Source of the DNA: Desulfovibrio psychrotolerans
Lineage (GTDB): Bacteria; Desulfobacterota; Desulfovibrionia; Desulfovibrionales; Desulfovibrionaceae
NCBI RefSeq assembly: GCF_013340305.1
Contig: NZ_BLVP01000008.1
Span: forward strand, 109,303-173,302
DNA length: 64,000 nt
Direction of reading: 5' to 3'
Below the pieces are notes generated by a model. It had not been told where the DNA came from, ran no database searches, and saw nothing but the letters and a program-made list of their open reading frames with translations. Position numbers and translations under genes: made by a program. Positions 27,513 through 37,078 of this stretch are shown here, one piece after another; the stretch's first letter is position 1, and every line of letters starts with the position of its first letter.

Positions 27513-28697
27513 TTGTGGCTCAGATTTGCAAGAACGCGCGGGGGGAGTGTGGCCGAAGATGTGTTAGAGGCGTGCGGCCTTGGTGTGGCCGAAGTGGACG
27601 CTGCCTGCGCGGTGCAAAAGGCCAATGCTGTTTTTACCGCCATGTTCGGGCCTGATGCTGAGGGAATGGCGCGCGGGTGTTTGGCTGCTCTGTCGCAGAA
27701 CATGCTTGCGCAGATGCCCTGCGAACTGCGGGACGCCGTTGCCGGGGGACGGCATTGGCAGGGACATGTGCCCCTGCCTGAAGGACAAGTGGCGTTTGTG
27801 GAGGCTTTTCCCCTGAGGTGGGCGGGGATTGCCGGGCATAGAGTGGATGCCGGGGCTGTGGAGGATGCAGGGGCCGTGCTGCAGGCGCGGTACACGCAGC
27901 CGGAGGAGGCTTGTCGGCATTCTCTTATGCCATTAGGCGCGGAAAAGAGTCCGCAAGACAGGCAAGCCGGGCAAGACAGGCAAGACAGGCAAGTCGGCCG
28001 GGATACGACAAGGGACGCACGGCGGCAGCATGTGCTTTGCTTTGCCAGCGGGGTGGCGCACGACTTCAATAACGTGCTTGCCTCCATTCAGGGCTTTGCG
28101 GAAATTGCCGCCTCTGCGGAGAGGGATGCCGTATCCCTGACGGGGCGCAGTGTGCGGAATATTCTTAAGGGATGCGAACAGGCACGGGAACTTGTGGGGC
28201 GTGTGCGGACCATGGGCGGCAAGGTGCGTGTGGATGCTGCAGGCTGCGATGTTGCGGCGTTGACGATGCAGTGGTGCCGGGACCGGAGGGGCCTGCTGCC
28301 GGGGGACGTGCTTCTGGAAACGGATGTGTGCGGGGAGCGGGTGCCTGTGAATGCCGACCCGCAGTTGCTTGAGCAGGTGTTTGATGCCGTATGGCGCAAC
28401 AGCGTGCAGGCTATGCCGCAGGGTGGCACGCTGCATGTGCAGGTGCATGTGCAGGCGGGGGAGGCAGGGGGACGGCTGCCTGTGTTGCTGGAAATGCGGG
28501 ATACCGGGCATGGGATGGATGCGGCAACGCGTGAACGTTGCTGCGAGCCGTATTTTACCACCCGTGAGGCCGCAGGTGCCCGTGGGCGGGGGCTGGCCTT
28601 GGCACGCGGCATTGTGTGGGCGCATGGGGGTGAGATGGTGGTGGATTCGGTCCCCGGCGCGGGGACCACTGTGCGGATATGGTTGCCACGGGGATAG
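27513..28697 (+). CDS. PAS-like sensor histidine kinase (soluble)
   Basis: Cytoplasmic kinase of up to 394 aa. The first 130 residues look like a PAS fold (AEVDAACAVQKANAVFTAMF) but are weakly conserved. A Gln/Asp-rich linker (QDRQAGQDRQDRQVGRD) encoded by short DNA repeats follows. The HisKA box is SGVAHDFNNVLASIQGF. The ATPase domain has its N box (WRNSVQAM), G1 (DTGHGMD) and G2 (RGLALARG), although the G2 loop is slightly short. The start is unsure: TTG at 27513 or a GTG within the next 50 bases after GGGGGAG. It lies 23 bases before a sigma-54 response regulator and almost surely phosphorylates it. Confidence 0.85.
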   Translation: MWLRFARTRGGSVAEDVLEACGLGVAEVDAACAVQKANAVFTAMFGPDAEGMARGCLAALSQNMLAQMPCELRDAVAGGRHWQGHVPLPEGQVAFVEAFPLRWAGIAGHRVDAGAVEDAGAVLQARYTQPEEACRHSLMPLGAEKSPQDRQAGQDRQDRQVGRDTTRDARRQHVLCFASGVAHDFNNVLASIQGFAEIAASAERDAVSLTGRSVRNILKGCEQARELVGRVRTMGGKVRVDAAGCDVAALTMQWCRDRRGLLPGDVLLETDVCGERVPVNADPQLLEQVFDAVWRNSVQAMPQGGTLHVQVHVQAGEAGGRLPVLLEMRDTGHGMDAATRERCCEPYFTTREAAGARGRGLALARGIVWAHGGEMVVDSVPGAGTTVRIWLPRG

Positions 28698-28720
28698 AGC
28701 GATGCTGACAGGGGAGGAGT

Positions 28721-30316
28721 ATGGCCCGCATTCTCATTCTGGATGATGATGTTCTGTTTCTGGACATGCTGTCTTCCGCCATGCTGATGGAGGGGCACGA
28801 GGTGTGCGGCGTTTCTACCATTGCCCAGTGCCGTGAGGCGTTGGCGCAGGGCGGGTATGACCTTGTGTTTCTGGACGTGGGGCTGCCGGACGGGGACGGA
28901 CTTTCGCTCATTCCGTATATCCGGCAAGATATTTTAGCACCTGAAATCATCATCATCACCGGAGACTGTGACGCGGACGGGGCGGAGCTGGCCATAACGG
29001 GCGGCGCACTGGACTACATAACCAAGCCCGCCTCGCTTACGGCCATGAAACAGGCGGTGCACAGGGCTTTGGCCTTTCGTAACGGCAGGGGCGGACTGGA
29101 GGAGCCTGAGCGGGAAGGGATTGTGGGCAGCAGCCCCGGTATGCAGCGGTGCTTCCGCGTTCTTGCCGAGGCCGCCAGCAGTGATGCTCCGGTTCTTATC
29201 ACAGGGGAGACGGGAACCGGCAAGGAACTGTTTGCGCGGGCCATTCACCGCAACAGTGCACGGGCAGGGAAGCCCTTTGTGGCTGTGGACTGCGGTTCCA
29301 TTGCCAAATCGCTGACGGAGAGCGAGCTTTTCGGGCATGAGAAGGGGGCGTTTACCGGCGCGGACCGTCCCAGAGAAGGGCTTATTCTTCAGGCAGACGG
29401 CGGGACGTTGTTTCTGGACGAGGTGAGCGAGCTTGCCGTTCCGCAGCAGCGGACATTCTTGCGCGTGTTGCAGGAGAGGCGGTTCCGCCCTGTGGGGAGC
29501 GGAAGGGAGGTTGCCAGTAATTTCAGGCTGGTGGCCGCCACGAACAGGCTGTTGCCCCAGATGGTGGAACGCGGGTCCTTTCGTAAGGATCTGCTCTACC
29601 GATTGCAGGCCATTACGTTGATGCTGCCGCCTCTGCGCGAGCGGCTTGAGGATATTCCGGAGCTGGCAGCCTATTTTGTGGCCAGAGGGTGCGCCCGGTA
29701 TCGGGTGGGGCCTAAGAGCCTGAATGAGGTTTTTCTCAGAGAACTGGCTGAGTATCCGTGGCCGGGAAATGTGCGCGAGTTCATGCATGTGGTGGAGCAG
29801 AGTCTGGTGCGGGCACGGTTTTCTGACCAGCTTTTGCCGGAACACCTGCCCAGCGTGGTTCGTGTTGCCGCAGCGCGCCGCCGGATAGGTTCGGGGGCGG
29901 AGGGAGCTGTGGGGGCTGTGGGAGCTGCGGGGGCGGTTCGTCAGATGGGGTGGGGCATGGTTTCTCAGGCGGCGGAGAGACGGGAGCAGGAATCCGCATG
30001 GTGGGAGAAGGCCGGGGGGGCGGATGGTGGAGATGGTGCGCTGTTATCTGTGCCTGTGGGCGTGGTAAACGAAAAGTCCGGCACGGATGGAGAGAGGGTG
30101 ACGTCTTGCCAGGAGGCGGGGCTGCCTGTGTGGAGGGAGTTTCGGGACGCGGCACTGGAGTCTGCCGAGCGCGCGTATCTGGAACGGCTTTTGTCGCAGG
30201 CGCAGGGGAATGTGGCGCGGGCCAGTGATATTGCGGGGGTAACGCGCCAATGGCTGTATGCCATGCTGCGAAAGCACGGCATTGCGCGCCGCTGGGATAC
30301 GGGCAGGGGAGAGTAA
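28721..30316 (+). CDS. NtrC-family sigma-54 response regulator
   Basis: Activator of 531 aa. The receiver shows ILILDDDVLFL, LVFLDVGLPDGDG and DYITKPAS. The AAA+ domain shows ITGETGTGKELF, ELFGHEKGAFTGAD and DGGTLFLDEVSEL, all intact. The C-terminal Fis-type helix-turn-helix is NVARASDIAGVTRQWLYAML. Between them lies a long Gly/Ala/Val-rich linker (about 390-470) with repeated GAVGAVGAAGAV. The ATG follows AGGGGAGGAGT. It partners the kinase upstream. Likely targets are the downstream genes, where an imperfect sigma-54 site precedes the CII-like gene. Confidence 0.93.
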   Translation: MARILILDDDVLFLDMLSSAMLMEGHEVCGVSTIAQCREALAQGGYDLVFLDVGLPDGDGLSLIPYIRQDILAPEIIIITGDCDADGAELAITGGALDYITKPASLTAMKQAVHRALAFRNGRGGLEEPEREGIVGSSPGMQRCFRVLAEAASSDAPVLITGETGTGKELFARAIHRNSARAGKPFVAVDCGSIAKSLTESELFGHEKGAFTGADRPREGLILQADGGTLFLDEVSELAVPQQRTFLRVLQERRFRPVGSGREVASNFRLVAATNRLLPQMVERGSFRKDLLYRLQAITLMLPPLRERLEDIPELAAYFVARGCARYRVGPKSLNEVFLRELAEYPWPGNVREFMHVVEQSLVRARFSDQLLPEHLPSVVRVAAARRRIGSGAEGAVGAVGAAGAVRQMGWGMVSQAAERREQESAWWEKAGGADGGDGALLSVPVGVVNEKSGTDGERVTSCQEAGLPVWREFRDAALESAERAYLERLLSQAQGNVARASDIAGVTRQWLYAMLRKHGIARRWDTGRGE

Positions 30317-30442
30317 TGCCCTTATGCTGTTTGTAAATTTTTAGTTTACACTTGAATTTTTGGTTTGAAAGATGGCCAGCGTTCCCCGTCGGGATGGTGC
30401 GGGCAGGGTATTGTCTCCATAGGTTTTTTTTAATTTTTTCGG

Positions 30443-30459
30443 TTGGTACGCTTCTTGAT
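30443..30459 (+). promoter_or_regulatory. Imperfect sigma-54 promoter before the CII-like gene
   Basis: TTGGTACGCTTCTTGAT keeps the GG and TTG landmarks with correct 11-base spacing, but has T for C in the -24 box and A for C in the -12 box. It lies 40 bases upstream of the CII-like start and directly after a sigma-54 activator gene. Confidence 0.35.
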
Positions 30460-30498
30460 ATGTTGGGCGGAGTACACCTTTCGAGGGGAGAAACGCCT

Positions 30499-31023
30499 AT
30501 GTATGTGAATCTGGCAAGGATAGTCCACGATATTGTTCTGAACAGCCCTGTGCCCGCGAAGGCGCTTGCCAAGGAGATTGGCAAGCCCTATTCCACCCTG
30601 CTGCGGGAGGTGAATCCGTATGATACGGGTGCCAAGCTGGGCGTGGAGACGCTGCTGGATATTATGAAGCGGACCGGAAGCGTGGCCCCGCTGGAATTTA
30701 TTGCACAGCAGTTCGGGTATATGCTTGTGCCCGCAGAACAGGCTGGTGAACCGGATAACGCCCGAAGTGTACAGGGTGCCGGTTTGGTTGTTGATTCCGA
30801 ACCGCTGCCGGTTGGCGGGGGGACGCATGCGCATGGAGTGTTGCCGGGGAGGGCAGCGCCACATGTTCCGGACATGCGGACGGTTGCAGATGGGGATGCC
30901 ATTTTGGGGGATGATGCCACCGAGAGGGCGGCGCAGCGTAACGGCCGCAGGGGGCTTGGTGGCGGAGACGGACAGGGGCGCGCGGGAAGAGAGGTCGCTG
31001 AAAGCGGAGTGCGGTCCGCATAG
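30499..31023 (+). CDS. Phage CII-like (CP76) regulatory protein
   Basis: Protein of 174 aa. The first 85 residues resemble the phage regulatory CII family: LARIVHDIVLNSPVPAKALA, then KEIGKPYSTLLREVNPYDTG and GVETLLDIMKRTGSVAPLEF, a helix-turn-helix of the kind that recognises tetrameric operators. The remaining 90 residues are hydrophilic, Gly/Arg-rich and probably disordered. The ATG at 30499 follows GAGGGGAG; an in-frame earlier start at 30352 lacks a ribosome site. No other phage genes are nearby, so it looks like a domesticated regulator. It overlaps none of its neighbours and ends 8 bases before a receiver gene, with which it is probably co-transcribed. Confidence 0.75.
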   Translation: MYVNLARIVHDIVLNSPVPAKALAKEIGKPYSTLLREVNPYDTGAKLGVETLLDIMKRTGSVAPLEFIAQQFGYMLVPAEQAGEPDNARSVQGAGLVVDSEPLPVGGGTHAHGVLPGRAAPHVPDMRTVADGDAILGDDATERAAQRNGRRGLGGGDGQGRAGREVAESGVRSA

Positions 31024-31031
31024 GATGTGTT

Positions 31032-31436
31032 ATGGTAGCAGTCAATGCTAGCGAAAGCAGGGAGAGCACCCGGGTCATTGTTATGGAAGATGACCTGCTG
31101 CTCAGACGGATGCTGGAGTCTATTCTCAAAACGGTTGGGTACACTGTGCTTAGTGCCGGAGATGGAGCGGAAGGGATGCGGGCTGTCCGGACCCATGGGG
31201 CGGATATTGTGATTACGGATCTGTTCATGCCCGAGCAGGACGGGTTGCAGACGATTATGCAACTGAAGCGGGAGTTTCCGGCCGTGAGGGTGGTGGCCAT
31301 GACAGCCGGGGCATCGTATCTGAGCATTGAGAACGCCCGCGCGGCGGCAACGCTGATCGGGGCGGATGCCTTTATCGAAAAGCCGCTGGATCACAGGGTG
31401 CTGCTGGACACCATGGCAGAATTGCGTCCCGCCTGA
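31032..31436 (+). CDS. Receiver-only response regulator
   Basis: A CheY-like receiver of 134 aa without an output domain. The active site is complete: VIVMEDD (acidic pair), IVITDLFMPEQDG (phospho-Asp), AMTAGA (Thr) and AFIEKPLD (Lys). It follows the CII-like gene by 8 bases. It may relay phosphate to or from the kinase at 27513, or act by protein contact. A short tandem repeat follows its stop. Confidence 0.9.
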   Translation: MVAVNASESRESTRVIVMEDDLLLRRMLESILKTVGYTVLSAGDGAEGMRAVRTHGADIVITDLFMPEQDGLQTIMQLKREFPAVRVVAMTAGASYLSIENARAAATLIGADAFIEKPLDHRVLLDTMAELRPA

Positions 31437-31487
31437 ACCGCCAGAACCATCAGAACCGCCAGAACTGCCAGAACTGCCAGAACCGGG
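31436..31487. repeat. 9-bp tandem repeat CAGAACYGC
   Basis: Six units (CAGAACCGC, CAGAACCAT, CAGAACCGC, CAGAACTGC twice, CAGAACCGG) start right at the stop of the receiver gene and end before the mnmA stop. They fill the convergent gap. Confidence 0.85.
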
Positions 31488-31498
31488 AGCAGGGCGGT

Positions 31499-32560
31499 TT
31501 ACAGCGCTTCCTCAATGATGCCGCCGCCCAGCACGGCGCCCTGCCCGTCGTAGAGGCAGCATATCTGGCCTGTGGCGGGAGGGGTGCGCGGACCGGTAAA
31601 GCGCACGGTCATGCTTGCTGCGGTGCCGTTGTCTCGTGTGCCGGAAACGAGGTCTGCCACCTGCGCGGCAAAGGGCTGCTGCCTGTAGCGCGTGCGTACC
31701 AGCACCTGCTGCGGCCACAGAGAGGGCGGGACAAGCAGGTTCACATTCCGGACGATGCAGCCATTTGAAACCAGATGTTCCTTTTCGCCTACCACCAGCG
31801 TGTTGCTGTGCGCATCCTTACGGATGACATACAGCGGCGCGTGCCACGCAACGCCTAAGCCTTTGCGTTGCCCTTCTGTATAATGCCACAACCCGGAATG
31901 GCTGCCCACGCGTTTGCCGGAGACGGTGAGGATGGGGCCTGAGGTTTCCTGCACCTTTCCTCTGCTGCGAAGAAAGGCCCGGTAGTCATCATTGGGGACG
32001 AAGCAGATTTCCTGACTTTCTCCGGGATAGGCCGGAACAAGGCCGCGGCGCGTCAGTTCCGCGCGCACCGCCACTTTGGTCTGCCGCCCGAGGGGGAAGA
32101 CCGCCTGTGCGAGGGCCTGTTCGGGAACCAGCGAAAGGAAGTAGCTCTGGTCCTTGGCGGGGTCGTGCCCGCAGGCGAGCACAGTGCCGCAGGCGGGGTC
32201 GTGACGCAGCACGGCATAGTGGCCTGTGGCGATGCGGTCTGCGCCCAGAGTGCGCGCCTCGCGCAGCAGGGCACCGAACTTCATGCGGGCGTTGCACAGC
32301 GCACAGGGGTTGGGGGTGCGTGCGTGAACGTATTCATCCAGAAAGGGTTCCACCACACAGCGTTCAAATTCGTCATGCAGGTCCACGGCGTGGAAGGGCA
32401 CGTCCAGCGTGTTGCACATGGCGGCAAGGGCGTGTTCCCGTTCCTCGCTGCGGGGCAGGAAGTGGGCGTGCAGGGCAAAGACCGGCACGCCCTGCTCTTT
32501 CAGTGAGAGCAGGGCGAACATGGAATCGGTGCCGCCGCTTATGGCTACTGCAATGGTCAT
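31499..32560 (-). CDS. mnmA: tRNA-specific 2-thiouridylase
   Basis: Adenylates and thiolates U34 of tRNA-Lys, -Glu and -Gln. 353 aa. The PP-loop is SGGTDSMFAL (SGGVDS in most). The catalytic Cys pair is in TPNPCALCNARMKFG and GESQEICFVPND. The C-terminal beta-barrel domain is present but short. I use ATG 32560, where similarity starts; an ATG at 32602 adds 14 residues and lies 4 bases from the gatA stop. It is the last gene of gatC-gatA-mnmA, all concerned with tRNA quality. Confidence 0.94.
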   Translation of the reverse strand: MTIAVAISGGTDSMFALLSLKEQGVPVFALHAHFLPRSEEREHALAAMCNTLDVPFHAVDLHDEFERCVVEPFLDEYVHARTPNPCALCNARMKFGALLREARTLGADRIATGHYAVLRHDPACGTVLACGHDPAKDQSYFLSLVPEQALAQAVFPLGRQTKVAVRAELTRRGLVPAYPGESQEICFVPNDDYRAFLRSRGKVQETSGPILTVSGKRVGSHSGLWHYTEGQRKGLGVAWHAPLYVIRKDAHSNTLVVGEKEHLVSNGCIVRNVNLLVPPSLWPQQVLVRTRYRQQPFAAQVADLVSGTRDNGTAASMTVRFTGPRTPPATGQICCLYDGQGAVLGGGIIEEAL

Positions 32561-32605
32561 GGTGGTGTGTTGTTTGTGTACCAAGGGGCCGTACGGCCCC
32601 ATTTT

Positions 32606-34069
32606 CTATAGTGCAGCCGGCTGCCCGAGGGGAGGCGTGGCCCGTTCCAGTGCGGCGGCAATGCCGTAGAGCGTTTCTTCCGCAAAGGGTTTGCCGAGCA
32701 GCTGCAGGCCAACGGGCATGCCGCTTTCTTTGCCCAGCCCCACGGGCAGGGACATGCCGGGAAGCCCTGCGAGGTTCAGGGAAATGGTGTAGATGTCCAT
32801 GAGGTACATCTTGAGCGGGTCGTCCGTGAGTTCACCCACCTTCCATGCGGTGACGGGCGATGCCGGACCGCACAGCACATCGCACCGGGCAAGCGCGTTT
32901 TCGTAGTCTTCGCGTATGCGTCTGCGTACCTGTGCGGCCTTGCGGTAGTAGGCATCGTAATAGCCGGAGGAAAGCACGTAGGTGCCCAGCATGATGCGCC
33001 GCTGCACTTCTTCGCCAAAGCCTTTGCTGCGCGACCGGACGTAGAGGTCCATAAGCTCGGAGGCTTCTTTGTCACGGAATCCGTAGCGCACGCCGTCGAA
33101 GCGGGCGAGGTTGGAGCTGGCTTCTGCCATGGCCACGATGTAGTACACGGCGATGGCATAGCGCGAGTGGGGAAGAGAGACCTGTACGGGCTGTGCTCCC
33201 AGCGACTTCAGGGTTTCCAGTGCGGCGGAGCAGGCGGCCTCCACTTCCGGGTCCAGCCCCTGCGCCCAGAATTCTTCCGGCAGTCCGATGCGGATGCCTT
33301 TAAGGTCGGTGCGGGAGAGGGCGGCAAGATAGTCCGGGACCGGGGTATCGGCACAGGTGGAATCTTTGGGGTCGTGCCCTGCGATGACCTGCAGCAGGCG
33401 GGCGTTATCTTCCACCGTGCGGGTCATGGGGCCTATCTGGTCCAGCGAGGAGCCGTAAGCGACCATGCCGTAACGGGAAACGCGGCCATAGGTGGGCTTG
33501 AGCCCCACACAGCCGCAGAGCGAGGCGGGCTGGCGGATGGAGCCGCCCGTGTCTGTTCCGAGGCAGCCGTGGGCCTGACAGGCTGTGACCGAGGCGGCGG
33601 AGCCGCCTGATGAGCCGCCGGGAACACGGGACAGATCCCACGGGTTGCGTGTGGGGTGGTAGGCTGAGTTCTCTGTGGAGGAACCCATGGCGAATTCGTC
33701 CATGTTTGACTTGCCCAGCAGGATGGCTCCGGCTTCTTTGAGTCTGCGGACCGCAAAGGCATCATAAAAGGGGCGGAAATTTTCCAGAATGCGCGAGCCG
33801 CAGGTGGTGGGAACCCCTTTGGTGCACAGCACGTCCTTGACGATGACCGGAACGCCCCACAGGGGTTTTTCCGGGTCAGGCCCCTGTGCGTCCATGGCGC
33901 GGGCTGCTGCCAGAGCCTCTTCGGCCTGCACGGAGAGCAGGGCCTGAATCTGGGGTTCCGTGGCGTGTATGCGGGCGAGGCACGAGGCCACGGTTTCTTC
34001 TGCGGAAACCGCACGGGAAGCAAGTAGGGCGCGGATTTCGGTGAGTGTTTTCGCGTATAGTTCTGACAT
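32606..34069 (-). CDS. gatA: Glutamyl-tRNA(Gln) amidotransferase subunit A
   Basis: Amidase subunit of 487 aa that frees ammonia from glutamine for the transamidation of Glu-tRNA(Gln) or Asp-tRNA(Asn). The amidase signature has the Ser-cisSer-Lys triad: Lys in [14 protein letters not shown], then [11 protein letters not shown]. The start ATG at 34069 begins [16 protein letters not shown], the usual GatA opening, with CGGAG upstream. A longer in-frame start at 34159 lacks similarity. It follows gatC by 140 bases; gatB is not in the window. Confidence 0.96.
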   Translation of the reverse strand: MSELYAKTLTEIRALLASRAVSAEETVASCLARIHATEPQIQALLSVQAEEALAAARAMDAQGPDPEKPLWGVPVIVKDVLCTKGVPTTCGSRILENFRPFYDAFAVRRLKEAGAILLGKSNMDEFAMGSSTENSAYHPTRNPWDLSRVPGGSSGGSAASVTACQAHGCLGTDTGGSIRQPASLCGCVGLKPTYGRVSRYGMVAYGSSLDQIGPMTRTVEDNARLLQVIAGHDPKDSTCADTPVPDYLAALSRTDLKGIRIGLPEEFWAQGLDPEVEAACSAALETLKSLGAQPVQVSLPHSRYAIAVYYIVAMAEASSNLARFDGVRYGFRDKEASELMDLYVRSRSKGFGEEVQRRIMLGTYVLSSGYYDAYYRKAAQVRRRIREDYENALARCDVLCGPASPVTAWKVGELTDDPLKMYLMDIYTISLNLAGLPGMSLPVGLGKESGMPVGLQLLGKPFAEETLYGIAAALERATPPLGQPAAL

Positions 34070-34209
34070 GGCACAATTCTCCGGCAGGTTGGGGGGCCGC
34101 TGTACAATGGCACTGTGCTGCGATGCTTGTCCGGGCTTCTGCCGTGCTACGGCGGGCACGGGACCGGGGCAGCGTTCTGTGCCCGTGAGGCAGCCTGAGG
34201 GAAAACTCT

Positions 34210-34494
34210 TCAGACGATTCTTGGCACAACGAAGAACTGACCATCGGATTCCGGGGCGTTGGACAACACGTCGTCCCGCCGGGCGGTTTTGACGGCCACA
34301 TCGTCCCGCAGCACCGTGGCGTGCGTGACAGGGCTGTAGAGCGGCTCAAGTCCGGTGGTATCCAGTTCGTTCAGCGTATCCATATAATTGAGAATGGACT
34401 CGAACTGGCCAGCGAACAGGGTCAGCTTGGCTTCGTCCGGTTCCAGCCGGGCCAGTTTGGCTATCCGGGCCACTTGTTCGGGGGAAATCTTCAT
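34210..34494 (-). CDS. gatC: Glutamyl-tRNA(Gln) amidotransferase subunit C
   Basis: Small helper subunit of 94 aa that stabilises GatA-GatB. It starts [20 protein letters not shown], typical of GatC, and ends near [11 protein letters not shown], the conserved tail. ATG 34494 follows AAGGAG. It is the first gene of the operon with gatA and mnmA. Confidence 0.95.
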   Translation of the reverse strand: MKISPEQVARIAKLARLEPDEAKLTLFAGQFESILNYMDTLNELDTTGLEPLYSPVTHATVLRDDVAVKTARRDDVLSNAPESDGQFFVVPRIV

Positions 34495-34887
34495 GGGTGG
34501 CACTCCTTGTTCTCCGTAACAATACGGCGCAATCAATGTGGCTCAAACAGAACGATGCAGGCGGTGTGTCCTGAGCGGTGGTTCCTGAGGCGGGCCTGCC
34601 ATCGCGTGTAAATCATTTTTCCTTCATGCATACCGGCACAGGCGGGGGGCTGTGGTCTCAACCCTTCCGCCAAGGCCGAAGGCAGCCGGGGGAGTTCCGT
34701 TTTGCGGTGTGCAGGGTTGGGCTGCCAGCCTTGACCGCATTGCTGCGCCCTGCAAAGGCGGCGCTGGAAGGGCAGGTGCGGGAGGGGCATTCGCCGCAGG
34801 CCGGGTAACGGCACGGGTCGGTGCTCTTTTCCGGCGTCCTGTCTGAATACTCCGGGCTGCCTGTGCTGCTTTCTGAACCCCGGCAGG
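34495..34887. other. 393-base gap between gatC and the LpoA-like gene
   Basis: I see no convincing gene here. Open frames exist on both strands but their products are Pro/Arg-rich and look like chance. One minus-strand frame (34658-34891) starts with a GTG that overlaps the upstream stop (GTGA) and carries CGECPSRTC; see findings. A gatC promoter must lie near 34500-34600. Confidence 0.4.
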
Positions 34888-36978
34888 TCACTGGCGTTTT
34901 TGCTGGCGGGCCTCTTCCAGCATCTTTACCCGGTCTGCATGACGGGCGCGCGTGTTCTCCAGCCGTTCTTTGAACCGGGCGGGATCAATGGGCGCAAAGC
35001 CGTTTGCGGCAGGTGTGAAGAGAAACATCTTTTGTGCTGCCAGCCCGTCTGCTGTCCAGCGGATAGGGGCGATGCTCCAGTCCATCTGCTGCGCTGACTG
35101 AATGCGCGCATTCATTGCCTGAGCGCCTTCACCTTTTTCCGGGGTGCCGAGCATGGAAGCGAAGCGGACGAAATCGTACCCCAGCCCTACCCACAGGTCG
35201 GGCTGGCCCAAGCCGGATTCATCCAGCGCACTGGCAAGGGACATGGCCGCTGCTGTGGGCGCGTAAGGGTTCCATGAGCCGGGGAAAACCGACAGGTTGA
35301 AGTAGCGGGTTTCCGTGTCGCGGCTGCCGGAAAGTCCCTGTTCCCACAGGGCGTTGCCCAGAAAGACCATGCGGTCTTCCTGATAGTAGAAAAAGTGAGG
35401 GAGCAGTGCCTGCATCTGCTGCCAGCCATCCGGCAGGAACACGGCCTGAAACGGCGGATTGGGCGGCATGGGGGTGTCTTCACCGGGGCGCTGCGCGGGT
35501 ACCCGGAGGAAGGTGTGCAGGACCTTGCTCCATGTGAGCGTGTCCTTGGTGGTGTAGGTTGCGGATACCGTGGTGGTTGCCCCCATCTCTGAGGCAGTCT
35601 GGCGGAACATCTGCGCCATGTGTGCCCCGAAAGGCTCATCCGGCGCGAGCACCCCGTACTGGGCAATCTCCAGATCCTTCTGTGCAAAGTCGAGCAGGCT
35701 GCGTATCTGGTCACGCGGGCTGGAGAAGAAGCGCCATGCGGTGCGGCCTTCCTCGCCATCGTTCAGGCTGGTCAGGAACGTAAAGAACGCGCGCTGGCGC
35801 AGCAGGCCGGTGCGTTGCATGGTGGTGTACGTTTCTTTTTGTAGCGGGCCGCCCACGATGGAAACACCTTCGGGCAGGGCTTGCAGCCGCTGTTCCCAGC
35901 CTTCTGCCGCAGTATTGATAACCGTGACGGAGAGGTCGTTCCCCTGCCGTGCCAGTTCCCATTGGGCGACCCCTGCCCCGCGCAGAATCTTCCAGCCGAT
36001 ATTGCCGAAGGGGCCTGTCAGGGGCAACGCAAGGGCAATGCCCTGCGACGGGCGGCCGAATTCCTGTTCCAGCGGCATGAGCACGCGTTCCAGCAGGAGT
36101 CTGTCCGCAAAGGTATCTGTGTGGCGCAGGCGCTGTATGGCCTGCCATGCGGGAGGCCAGTCTGCGCTGTCAGTTGCCGTGCGGCGGGCCTTTTCCAGCA
36201 GGATGACGGAATAGGGGTAGCGCAGTTCGTTGTCTGCCGTGAGGTGTCCGGCAAGGCGGGCCAGAGCGTTCTCGTCCGTTTCCTGCAGCAGGGTGAAGAG
36301 GCGTGATTCCAGCGTTGCGCGCAATCCGGCATCGGCGGGGGCGGCTGTCTGGGCGTAGAGGGTTTCCAGCGTTTGCAGGGCTGCGGCGTTGGAGGCCTTG
36401 TCGCCGCCTTCCCACTGCATACGGGCAAGGAGCAGAGCCGATTCTGCCCTGACGGCCCACGGGCGCTGGTCATCCTGCACTGTGCCTTCCAGCGTGCGGG
36501 CAGCGCCTGTTCCGGACATGCCGGTCATGGCACGGTTATACGCGTTCAGCCATTCCGCGCCGGTCTGGGCATCCGGGTCCAGAGAACGCCATTTTTCCAG
36601 CGCTTCCAGCCCCAGATGATGCTTGCCGTAAGCAATGTTGGAAAGGGCGAAATACTTCCATGCCTCAACGGTTTCGCGCCGAGAGAGTCCCGGTTCCTGC
36701 AGCAGCCTGTCGTACAGGGTGGAGGCAAGGCGGTAGTCGCCCTGCGTGTAGGCGGCAAAGGCCTTGTCTGCCAGAGGGGCATCTGCGCTGATGGCTACGG
36801 GAGTTCTGGGGCCTTCTCCGGGAGGATAGAGCACGGCCTTCTGGCAGCCGCCCAGAGCGGAGGCGAGAAGGACGAGAACAATCAGAAGGACAGGCAGCAG
36901 GCCCGGCAGGGAAGAGGTTCCGGAACGGGCGTTGGCAAGTCGGAAGAACGGTATATATGTCATGTCGTTGGCTACCAT
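34888..36978 (-). CDS. LpoA-like periplasmic-binding lipoprotein with TPR-like repeats
   Basis: Lipoprotein of about 696 aa: signal anchor LLPVLLIVLVLLASALGGC, lipobox LGGC. The N-terminal half is helical, TPR-like (DKAFAAYTQGDYRLASTLYD). The C-terminal half (from about 310) is a type I periplasmic-binding fold (IALALPLTGPFGNIGWKILR, GVSIVGGPLQKETYT). This is the layout of LpoA, the outer-membrane activator of penicillin-binding protein 1A. The start is unsure: ATG 36978 or 36963; the TTG at 37002 would lie inside the dnaK terminator and is rejected. It lies behind dnaK but is separated by that terminator. Confidence 0.8.
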   Translation of the reverse strand: MVANDMTYIPFFRLANARSGTSSLPGLLPVLLIVLVLLASALGGCQKAVLYPPGEGPRTPVAISADAPLADKAFAAYTQGDYRLASTLYDRLLQEPGLSRRETVEAWKYFALSNIAYGKHHLGLEALEKWRSLDPDAQTGAEWLNAYNRAMTGMSGTGAARTLEGTVQDDQRPWAVRAESALLLARMQWEGGDKASNAAALQTLETLYAQTAAPADAGLRATLESRLFTLLQETDENALARLAGHLTADNELRYPYSVILLEKARRTATDSADWPPAWQAIQRLRHTDTFADRLLLERVLMPLEQEFGRPSQGIALALPLTGPFGNIGWKILRGAGVAQWELARQGNDLSVTVINTAAEGWEQRLQALPEGVSIVGGPLQKETYTTMQRTGLLRQRAFFTFLTSLNDGEEGRTAWRFFSSPRDQIRSLLDFAQKDLEIAQYGVLAPDEPFGAHMAQMFRQTASEMGATTTVSATYTTKDTLTWSKVLHTFLRVPAQRPGEDTPMPPNPPFQAVFLPDGWQQMQALLPHFFYYQEDRMVFLGNALWEQGLSGSRDTETRYFNLSVFPGSWNPYAPTAAAMSLASALDESGLGQPDLWVGLGYDFVRFASMLGTPEKGEGAQAMNARIQSAQQMDWSIAPIRWTADGLAAQKMFLFTPAANGFAPIDPARFKERLENTRARHADRVKMLEEARQQKRQ

Positions 36979-36983
36979 AAGTG

Positions 36984-37017
36984 AAAAGGCCTGATCCGCC
37001 AAATGGCGAATCAGGCC
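36984..37017 (-). terminator. Terminator of dnaK
   Basis: Minus strand stem GGCCTGAT plus CGCC / GGCG with one mismatch, 4-base loop, then TTTT. It lies about 60 bases after the dnaK stop and just before the LpoA-like gene. Confidence 0.85.
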
Positions 37018-37078
37018 AAGCTAAACGCATACCGAGGCAATTGCAAGAGCGGGAATGGCGGTGAAGCCGCCGCCGCTG

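Noticed and set aside
34533..34814. 93-codon minus-strand frame between gatC and the LpoA-like gene
   Set aside because: Pro/Arg/Leu-rich product with no domain and no ribosome site.
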